From: Candidatus Wallbacteria bacterium | GTDB taxonomy: Bacteria; Muiribacteriota; UBA6191; JACPRK01 | Reading direction: 5' to 3' | DNA: 64,000 bases | NCBI GenBank assembly: GCA_016213845.1 | Contig: JACQZN010000031.1 | Coordinates: 1-64,000 of the forward strand | In this document: positions 44,540 through 51,423 of the stretch, piece by piece | Numbering within the stretch: the first letter of the stretch is position 1 | Layout: each line of letters begins with the position of its first letter | Notes under the pieces: model-generated | What the model saw: only the letters and a program-made list of their open reading frames with translations | What the model was told of the DNA's origin: nothing | Databases searched by the model: none | Program-made: the position numbers and the translations under genes

Positions 44540-46606
44540 TCACTCGATGATGGCGATCGTGCCCGTGTAAGGCTTGCAATTCTGGCCGGTCACCACGATG
44601 TTGGCCGTGCCGGTCGTCTCGGAGGGCTTCAGCGTGACCACGCAAAGCCCGGCGGAATCGGCGCACGCGGCGCCCAGCAGCTGACCGTCCTTGGTGACGC
44701 CTACACAAGCCTTCGGCGCCGTCTGGACTTCGAGCGTCGTGACGTCCTTCTTGAGCTCGGCGGGGTGCTGGGTGTTCGTGTCGCTGGGGATGCCCCAGTA
44801 GACCATCAAGGAGGGGTCGCCAAAGAGGTGGTAGACCTCCCAGTAGTAGAGCTTCCGGGAAGTGTTCGAGGACTCGATTGCCATGTTGCCCGCGACATTG
44901 AGGGCCGCGTTGGAGCAGGCGGTGCCGCCCATCACGCCGTCATAGGCGCCGGCCGTCGTGTCCTCGGGCTTCGGAGGCGTGCCCTGCGGATTCGGGTGCA
45001 CGACCGGATAGTGCCCGTTGCCCCACCAGAGGTCCTCGTCCCAGTAGGTCGAGTTGGAACCGCCGATGTAGCCAATGGCGCCCTTGTCCTTGGCGCGCAG
45101 CCAGGCCTCGCCGAAGCAGGTGCTGACCTGGAAGCTGCTGGTCAGACAGCAATTGCCGACGACCAGCGGGTACTTGCCCTTGTTCTTGAGCGCGCCAATC
45201 TGCGGGATCGTGAAGGCCGGGTCCGCCCAGCTGGTCTCGCTGCCGTGCGCCGTGTAGTTGACGAAGTTAGCGCCGTTGCTGACCATGCTGCGGATCTCGG
45301 TCTCGTACTGGTCGCTGGAGCTGACCAGGAAGCCCTTGCTGGCGCCCATCCCGTGCTCGGCGTTGAAGTAGTACTTGGCGCCGTAGTTGATCTGCGGCCA
45401 GCCCCACTCCACGGTGTGGCTGTAGTCCCAGCCTGCAACCAGGACGGCCGACTGCAGGAAGGACGGGTCGGCGAAGGCGTACTTCTCGTACTCGAGGGTC
45501 TTCTCGATCTGCGGCACCAGCTCGTCGCTCGATGTGGCGGAGAAGCGGCCCGTGAGGATGTCGGGTAGGATATCGCCCGAGGTGACCGCGACGAAGTAGA
45601 GGTCAGTGATGTGACCGCCCGACTTGCCCTTGAAGGCGGGAATCTGCTCGTTGTCGCCGACGAAGAGCACGAAGTCCGGCGCGGCCTGCTCGGCCGTGGC
45701 GTTGTTGTAGAGACCGTGGACGTAGGACTTGATGGCGTCCGAGGTGGTCCCGACCGTGTCGGTGTAAGCCGTGATGACCTGGAATCCCTTGGCGGTCTTC
45801 CACGCGATGAACGGCTCCAGATCCTTCTCGAACTTGCGATCCGAGATGATCAGGTAAACCGAGGGGCGGCATCCGTTCTTGCCCTCGAGGGCCGAGAGGG
45901 AAGCAGGGGTCAGGACGTTCTTGGACACGAAGGAGAAGTGCGGCGAGCCGTAGGTCGCCTTCAGCTTTGCGGTGGCGGCCAGGTCGGCGCCCGGAAGCTC
46001 CACGCGAACGCGGATGTCATTTCGAATCTCGAGGTTGCCCGCAGCCGCATCGTAGGCGACGGGGGCAATCTTCAGCAGGACGAGCCGGCGATCGCGCAGG
46101 ATGCCGAGATCCTCGAAGCTGACCGGCTCCTCGGCCGCGAAGCCCTTGGCGAGGTAGGCGCGCTTCTCGTACGCGAACGGAACGGCCTGGCCGCTCTTGG
46201 GCTGCGGGGGCTGGCGGGGCATCAGGGGCGCCGTGATGCCGAGCTCCTTGAGAGACAGGGTCTTGCGGGTGGCGCTGTCGACGGAGACCTCGATCTTGGC
46301 GCCGAGCGGCACTTCGATAATGCGGTTCATGACCGGAAGAGCGGGGGCGCCAATGATGCCGGAGTGCTGGAACCCGGGAATCGAGAGCAGCGTGAAAACG
46401 CCGCGCTCGGTCTTGACGTCGGTGGCGATCAGGTTCGAGACATGAGCCTCGAAGCGCAACGCCGCGCCCGCCTTGTTTTTCACATCATCGCGCGTGAGCT
46501 CGACTCCGTTGGGCTTGCCGCCCTTGGCGTCGATCGATATCTCACGGCCCCACGCCTGCGGCGCGAGCAGTCCCAGGATACAAACAGCGTACAGAAACCT
46601 CTTCAT
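44540..46606 (-). CDS. gingipain-like cysteine peptidase (family C25)
   Basis: A secreted cysteine peptidase of 688 residues. A signal peptide (FLYAVCILGLLAPQAWG) is followed by a propeptide-like region (about 20-235). The catalytic domain starts near residue 240 (VYLIISDRKFEKDLEPFI). The catalytic dyad is visible: H454 in NYTAHGSETSW and C486 (or adjacent C487) in VVGNCCLTSSF, in the C25 order. VFHLFGDPSLMVYWG-like sequence (YHLFGDPSLMVYWG) marks the end of the domain. A ~90-residue Ig-like tail with four Cys follows; no type IX secretion C-terminal domain signature is obvious. GGAGG lies 6 bases upstream of the ATG. A long AT-rich leader region precedes it. Confidence 0.92.
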   Translation of the reverse strand: MKRFLYAVCILGLLAPQAWGREISIDAKGGKPNGVELTRDDVKNKAGAALRFEAHVSNLIATDVKTERGVFTLLSIPGFQHSGIIGAPALPVMNRIIEVPLGAKIEVSVDSATRKTLSLKELGITAPLMPRQPPQPKSGQAVPFAYEKRAYLAKGFAAEEPVSFEDLGILRDRRLVLLKIAPVAYDAAAGNLEIRNDIRVRVELPGADLAATAKLKATYGSPHFSFVSKNVLTPASLSALEGKNGCRPSVYLIISDRKFEKDLEPFIAWKTAKGFQVITAYTDTVGTTSDAIKSYVHGLYNNATAEQAAPDFVLFVGDNEQIPAFKGKSGGHITDLYFVAVTSGDILPDILTGRFSATSSDELVPQIEKTLEYEKYAFADPSFLQSAVLVAGWDYSHTVEWGWPQINYGAKYYFNAEHGMGASKGFLVSSSDQYETEIRSMVSNGANFVNYTAHGSETSWADPAFTIPQIGALKNKGKYPLVVGNCCLTSSFQVSTCFGEAWLRAKDKGAIGYIGGSNSTYWDEDLWWGNGHYPVVHPNPQGTPPKPEDTTAGAYDGVMGGTACSNAALNVAGNMAIESSNTSRKLYYWEVYHLFGDPSLMVYWGIPSDTNTQHPAELKKDVTTLEVQTAPKACVGVTKDGQLLGAACADSAGLCVVTLKPSETTGTANIVVTGQNCKPYTGTIAIIE

Positions 46607-46845
46607 CGGATGCCTCCGGCCATACTCCTGGCCTGGTCAACATGGGAACGTGGGGTTTGCACGATTCAGGGGCTGTGGTCCTCCGGCGCCGCCGGAGCTG
46701 CAGTTCTCGATCAGTCGGCTCGTGCGCGGCATTGCGAACTTCGTGTCGCACCCGATCCAGAAATGCAGCCCGCTATTTTCACACACTATACAAAAAAAGA
46801 CACGACATTTTTTTGCTGCGTCCCGAGTTTCTTCGCCATTACGCT
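46607..46845. other. leader and promoter region of the C25 peptidase gene
   Basis: A 239-base gap between co-directional minus-strand genes. It holds an AT-rich island (46775-46815) unlike the GC-rich surroundings, a -10-like box, and a perfect hairpin CTCCGGC-GCC-GCCGGAG at 46681-46697, about 80 bases before the ATG. No ORF is likely here. Confidence 0.5.
46785..46790 (-). promoter_or_regulatory. -10 box upstream of the C25 peptidase gene
   Basis: TATAGT on the minus strand matches 5 of 6 positions and lies in an AT-rich island with A and T tracts. No -35 box is present at 17 bases (AAAAAA there). The predicted leader would be about 170 bases. Confidence 0.4.
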
Positions 46846-48744
46846 CTACTGCCAGCGCCGAAGCGCCCGGTACGTCAGTGCGGCGAGCGCGATTGTCATG
46901 ACGGGCGGCCAGGCGTCCAGGCCGCAGGCCCCCCAGCCAGAGTCCCCGCTCCCCGCCCACTGCAGGAGCCCGAGCTTGGCCGGTGCCATCGCCTCCCGGC
47001 AGAGCACGATCGCGCTCACGACGTCCCAGCCCCACAGCAGGCCAGCCCCGGACCCGGCCGCCAGCCCCAGGAGCGCCGCCCGGAAGGCGAGCGCCAGGAG
47101 CGGCGCGTCCGGCCCATGGCACCAGATGGCGTAACACACCGCCATCGGCAGCCAGAACACCGATCGGAACCTCAGGGAGCCCTTGTCCGCAAGCCCGCCG
47201 AACAGGGTCAGCTCCGCCCAGGCCCTCGGGAAGGCCAAGAGCATGGCTGCGACAGTCCAGAGCTCGAGCGGTCGCGAGCCGCACCCCTGCGCCGCTCCGC
47301 ATGCCAGCGCCCCCAAGCTGGCGAGAGCGGCGGCCGCCCCTCCCACGGCCCACCCCGGACCTCGCCCTGCGGCAGTGAGGCCCGAACAAACCGCCGCAAC
47401 TGATTGCGAGCGAAGTGCGGCGGCCGCCAGGGCCAGGAGCGCGGTATCCAGGACCCAGAGGAGCCGGTGACGCCCGTGAATCGAGACGTGCACGCCGGCG
47501 AACTCTCCTCCCGGAGCCGCCAAGTCGAGCCCTATCCCAAAGAATAGACGTCCGCCCGCCAGGCCCGTCAGCAATGCAACCCCTGTCAGCAACGCCCTGC
47601 GGCGAGCGGCGACCCGAGCAATCGCCCCGTACGGAGCTCCCCACGCGGCGCATATCGCCAGCACCGCCGCCAGCACGCAGCCCCAGAGTGGCGGAGGCAA
47701 CCTCGACATTTCCCCGGCCGCCGGCTGTCCATCCATCACGCTCGACGACGCAATCCTGACCGGCGCCGGTTTGGCTTGCCGCGCCGAGACGGCCGCTTCC
47801 CGGGCCCGCGGCGCATCCCGCGACCCGGTTCGCCGGGCCAGGAAATCTCGCCTCCAGGCCTCGACCAGGTCGTCGGGCCAGCAGCCGAATCCTCGTCCAA
47901 GGGCGGTCCAGGTCGTAGCCCCATGCCGCGAGGCCGCAAGAAACCCCCGCATTCGTGCCCAGCCGTGTGAACGCACCAGGTACTCCACGAGGCACGCGGC
48001 TTGAAGATAGTCGTGCTCGAGCCTCACCTGGCGATCCAGACCGTCCAGGTCTGCCCATCGCGAGCGGTCGACAGTCAGCCCGGACAGAGGATCGGTGCCT
48101 CGCGCGGCGCCCGCGCATGCCGCCGCCAGCTCCGCCATCCCCTCCTCCAGCCATAGCGGCGAGGTGCCCGGAAACGCAGGGAACGCTAGAAGCGCTTGGT
48201 ACCAGCTGAAGTGGGCCACCTCGTGAGCAATGACCCGCGGGTCCACCGCCCCGCGCGGTGAGAGGTTCACCGTGGCGTGGTCGTAGGCACCCAGTAGTGC
48301 CCCGTTTCGCCACATCGGCAGCCTTACCGGAACGGCCTCGGGGGCGTTTCCGAGCCGGCGCGCGCCCCACTGCGCCGCACGGGCCGCGTGACTAGCCACT
48401 CGGATCGCCCCGGCTTCGTCATGGAGACGCGGGTCGTACCGCACGAGGGCCCCATCGACCTCCAGTCGGACCTCCGAGGCTGCGTCCGCAGCGTCCCGCG
48501 AGAGCTCCCTGAGTTCCTCATCTTCGAGAAGCCAGGGCGGCGCCTGCCGGAGCCAATCGAGCGCCTGTCCGGGACGCCCCAGCTCCTGGAGCAACCGCCC
48601 GACGGCGTACGGATGCAGCCAGGCCGCGAAGAAAGCCAGTGCGCCGATCGCAATCGCCAGCGCCGCACGCAGGCGCGGCAAGCGGCTAGCGCCGCCAGGC
48701 TCGACCCAGGCAATCGGGGCAAGTCGAGTGGCCCCCATTTCCAT
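46846..48744 (-). CDS. membrane protein with extracytoplasmic HExxH peptidase-like domain
   Basis: About 632 residues. An N-terminal hydrophobic segment (LAIAIGALAFFAAWL) anchors a domain with HEVAH (near residue 176). About 25 residues later comes WLEEGMAELAA, the arrangement of gluzincin metallopeptidases, so a zinc protease is plausible. After about residue 330 come a Pro-rich linker and 8 or more hydrophobic helices to the C-terminus. The start is uncertain: the frame stays open through palindrome C. Candidates are ATG 48843, ATG 48744 and 48738 (inside the palindrome loop and arm) and TTG 48681 (just after it, immediately before the signal anchor). The next co-directional gene upstream ends at 48916. 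Confidence 0.82.
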   Translation of the reverse strand: MEMGATRLAPIAWVEPGGASRLPRLRAALAIAIGALAFFAAWLHPYAVGRLLQELGRPGQALDWLRQAPPWLLEDEELRELSRDAADAASEVRLEVDGALVRYDPRLHDEAGAIRVASHAARAAQWGARRLGNAPEAVPVRLPMWRNGALLGAYDHATVNLSPRGAVDPRVIAHEVAHFSWYQALLAFPAFPGTSPLWLEEGMAELAAACAGAARGTDPLSGLTVDRSRWADLDGLDRQVRLEHDYLQAACLVEYLVRSHGWARMRGFLAASRHGATTWTALGRGFGCWPDDLVEAWRRDFLARRTGSRDAPRAREAAVSARQAKPAPVRIASSSVMDGQPAAGEMSRLPPPLWGCVLAAVLAICAAWGAPYGAIARVAARRRALLTGVALLTGLAGGRLFFGIGLDLAAPGGEFAGVHVSIHGRHRLLWVLDTALLALAAAALRSQSVAAVCSGLTAAGRGPGWAVGGAAAALASLGALACGAAQGCGSRPLELWTVAAMLLAFPRAWAELTLFGGLADKGSLRFRSVFWLPMAVCYAIWCHGPDAPLLALAFRAALLGLAAGSGAGLLWGWDVVSAIVLCREAMAPAKLGLLQWAGSGDSGWGACGLDAWPPVMTIALAALTYRALRRWQ

Positions 48745-48780
48745 TTCGGGGAAATGGGGGCCACTCGACTTGCCCCGATT
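48712..48780. repeat. palindromic element C (perfect 29-bp arms)
   Basis: A perfect inverted repeat of 29 bases (48712-48740 and 48752-48780) with an 11-base loop. The core GGGGCAAGTCGAGTGGCCCC is the same as in element B, with the arm order reversed around the centre. It lies at, or inside, the 5' end of the HExxH gene, between it and the five-gene operon upstream. Confidence 0.92.
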
Positions 48781-48915
48781 TGCAACATCGGAGCGAACCG
48801 GAAGAGCCGGTGCAGTCTCTCCTATGATTCCCGCTTGCGGCATGTGATGGGCAGCGGCCCATCGCAACAGACGCCACCGCCCGGCCGGGGGTTCAATCGC
48901 GCTCCCGCCGGACGC

Positions 48916-51423
48916 TCACCTGGCACTCAAACCGGCCGAAATCGGAGTTTTCGCGACCGCCCCCGGTCCAACCCGTCGCGCCAGATCGAGCAGGATCGCT
49001 CGCAGGGCCTTCGTGACCGCCTCGTACTGCTCGGGCGAGTTCTCCGCGTCGATACCCCCTCGACCCATCGCCTTCTCACCTCGGCTTCGAGGGAAGTCCG
49101 TCACGTTCAGCAGGGCGTAGAGGTTCAGCGGCGGCGAGCAGGCTCGGGCGGCGCGCACCAGGGGATAGAGCTCGCAATCGACGGAGGCGATTCCCGCGGC
49201 TTTCGCACGCCACGCCCAGTCCTGGGTCTCGACAAGTGGCGTCGGGACGGTCACATGGAGCGCGTCGGGCACCGCGCCCGACAGCTTCACGGCCGCCGCG
49301 CGATTCTCGAAGGCGATCAGCTCACCGGCATCAGGCCCGGTCCGGGTGACGCGGTTGGGCACGATCCACTGGAAGCGGCGCGTCGGCCCGGCCAGCCCCC
49401 CGGCGGAACCCACGAAGACGACGGTTTCCAGCCCCCGCTCGGCCAGAAAGGTAGCAATCCTCGCCGGCAGCGACCCGTAGCTGGCGCCGAACCCAGAGAG
49501 AGCCAGCGCCATCCGACCGTCCGGAAGCCTCCCGCGCGTGATCGCCAGATCGCCCACGGCCTGCGATCTGGCGCCGCCGAGCATCCGCTTCAGCGGGTTC
49601 GTGAAGCCCACGAAGAGCACGCTCGGATTTCGTCCGCCCAGGTCGAGCGCCCGCGCCAGCGCCGCCCGGTCCGGGAAGCCGCCGTCGTCCCTCCCGCGCA
49701 TTGCCAGCACCCGCCTCGCCGGCACGCCCAGAAACTTGAATCGCGCCTGCTCGTTCAGCAACTGCTCCCCGGAGTGGTAGCCGTAAAAGACGACGCAGAG
49801 CCTGTCGTGGCCGGGCGCCGAGGCAATGAGCGTCCGCCGGCGCCTGGAGAGCCCGCAGGCGTTCGCTTCCTGCGCGCGCGTGAAACCGCGCGAGGCCGCG
49901 GCCGCCGCCGCTACCGCCCGGGAGCCGGCCACGAAGGCTATCGTCACTCGCGGGTCGAGGAACGCCGGCACCAGCTCCCGGCCCACCTGGAGCTCCAGGT
50001 AGGCCTGCAGAGCCCGCATGGAGTGCGGCGAGCTCGGGTCGAGTGCCCGCACTTCCGGCGCGTAGCCCCGTACGACCTCGGCGAAGGCGATGGCTGCCGG
50101 CCGCTCCGAGATAGGCCGCAGGACCCGATCGTCAGTCCGTCCCCCGCGGGGAAGGTACGTCTCGAGAAACCAACCCATGCTTCGCTCGATCTTCTGGCGC
50201 GGGAGCCGGAAGACGTTGAAGTCCGTGTCGAGGAATCCCAGGATCTCCTCGCCGTACTCGTCTCCCGGGTCGAGGAGCCTGTAGCTCGAGTCCCGCAAGA
50301 AGTCGTCGCGGCGCGTCTGGAGGATTGTCGCCTCCCCGCTGCCGGCGGGGAACTCGCTGATGAGCATGTCGAAGAGCGTGCGGTAGTTGTACTTGCGGAG
50401 CGTCCGCTCCCAGGTCTCCAGGATCGACCGGCGCGCGGGCTCGGGCGGCAGATGACCGGGGAACTGGAAGGCGGCGAAGAGCGCCTCGCGATCGCGCGCC
50501 TTGTCCATCAGCACGTCGGCCTCCGGGCCGAGCCCCGCGGCGCGCAGAAATCGATCGACGCCGACGGTGCGGAACACGGTGCGCATGGCGGTGATGTCGG
50601 CGGCCTGGGTGATGCACTTGAAGAGATCGAACAGGAAGACGTCGACCGGAAACGCCGCCGTGTAGCGGTCGTCGAGGCCGTTGTGCAGGTAGCGGACATC
50701 CTTGCGGAACGGCTTGATGAGCGCCCGGAAAGTGATGAGCCCGGAGGCCGGGTCGAGCCTCCGGCAGGCGGCCACTGCGGCGCGCGTCCGGCCGCCCTCG
50801 GCAGTTGCGTGCCGCTCCAAAGACGAACGGAAGAGCTCCAGGGTGGCGGGGGCGACGCGGAAGCCGGGCAGGCGAACCATGTCGCGCACGAACCTTCCCA
50901 TGTTGTGGAGATCGATCCACGGCCGCGGGCGGGGGGAGTGAAACCGAAACAGACCGCGAGCAAGGTCCTGGGCCCCGACGCCCGTAGGGTCGAGGACCCT
51001 TCCGTCGGACATCACGCCCAGCTTCGTGGCCGTGATCCCCTCGGTGTGGAACTGCTTCTGGCGCTCGGTCTCCTGGACCGCAGGGTCGAGGTTGAAGTGA
51101 AAATCGGGGATCGGCATCTTGCCGCGGTTGCGCGCCGCGATGGCGAAGACGGCCTCCCGGAAGGCCGGGAAGCCCTTTTCGGAGGTGTCGAAGATGAGGT
51201 CGTAGTCACTGATCACGGTGAACGGCTGGCCGAGAAAGAGGTCACGAACGGTGCCGCCGTAGACACCGAAGGTGACGTTGCTGGCGCGCGCGGCGGCGGC
51301 GACTTCCTCGAGGCACGGCTGCCCGGCGATCAGCTTCGGAAAGTCGAGCGTCCGCGGCGCCGCGGCGGCCCAGAGTGACGACGCCAGGGCGAACAGGAGT
51401 GGGATCAGCGTCCGAGTCTTCAT
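48916..51423 (-). CDS. exported nucleotidyltransferase / nucleoside-phosphorylase-like fusion
   Basis: An 835-residue protein and the last gene of a five-gene coupled operon. A signal peptide (LIPLLFALASSLWAAA) starts it. Residues ~50-80 hold a nucleotidyltransferase motif of the poly(A) polymerase/CCA class: G56-G57-x-V59-R60-D61, LFLG, then D73-Y-D75. About 550 residues of helical sequence follow with no named domain. The C-terminal ~200 residues resemble the nucleoside phosphorylase fold (LETVVFVGSAGGLAGP, then VDCELYPLVRAA, which could supply the ribose-binding acid). An exported NTase is strange, because nucleoside triphosphates are cytosolic. Its ATG overlaps the stop of the preceding gene by 4 bases. 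I infer a nucleotide-related activity; the reaction is unknown. Confidence 0.85.
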   Translation of the reverse strand: MKTRTLIPLLFALASSLWAAAAPRTLDFPKLIAGQPCLEEVAAAARASNVTFGVYGGTVRDLFLGQPFTVISDYDLIFDTSEKGFPAFREAVFAIAARNRGKMPIPDFHFNLDPAVQETERQKQFHTEGITATKLGVMSDGRVLDPTGVGAQDLARGLFRFHSPRPRPWIDLHNMGRFVRDMVRLPGFRVAPATLELFRSSLERHATAEGGRTRAAVAACRRLDPASGLITFRALIKPFRKDVRYLHNGLDDRYTAAFPVDVFLFDLFKCITQAADITAMRTVFRTVGVDRFLRAAGLGPEADVLMDKARDREALFAAFQFPGHLPPEPARRSILETWERTLRKYNYRTLFDMLISEFPAGSGEATILQTRRDDFLRDSSYRLLDPGDEYGEEILGFLDTDFNVFRLPRQKIERSMGWFLETYLPRGGRTDDRVLRPISERPAAIAFAEVVRGYAPEVRALDPSSPHSMRALQAYLELQVGRELVPAFLDPRVTIAFVAGSRAVAAAAAASRGFTRAQEANACGLSRRRRTLIASAPGHDRLCVVFYGYHSGEQLLNEQARFKFLGVPARRVLAMRGRDDGGFPDRAALARALDLGGRNPSVLFVGFTNPLKRMLGGARSQAVGDLAITRGRLPDGRMALALSGFGASYGSLPARIATFLAERGLETVVFVGSAGGLAGPTRRFQWIVPNRVTRTGPDAGELIAFENRAAAVKLSGAVPDALHVTVPTPLVETQDWAWRAKAAGIASVDCELYPLVRAARACSPPLNLYALLNVTDFPRSRGEKAMGRGGIDAENSPEQYEAVTKALRAILLDLARRVGPGAVAKTPISAGLSAR

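Noticed and set aside
45611..47134. 507-residue plus-strand frame opposite the C25 peptidase
   Set aside because: Antisense shadow; the minus-strand peptidase has signal peptide, His/Cys dyad and a good ribosome site.
48388..51378. 996-residue plus-strand frame opposite the NTase fusion
   Set aside because: Antisense to a gene with a signal peptide, an overlap-coupled start and recognised motifs; composition is Arg/Gly/Glu-rich as in other shadows.
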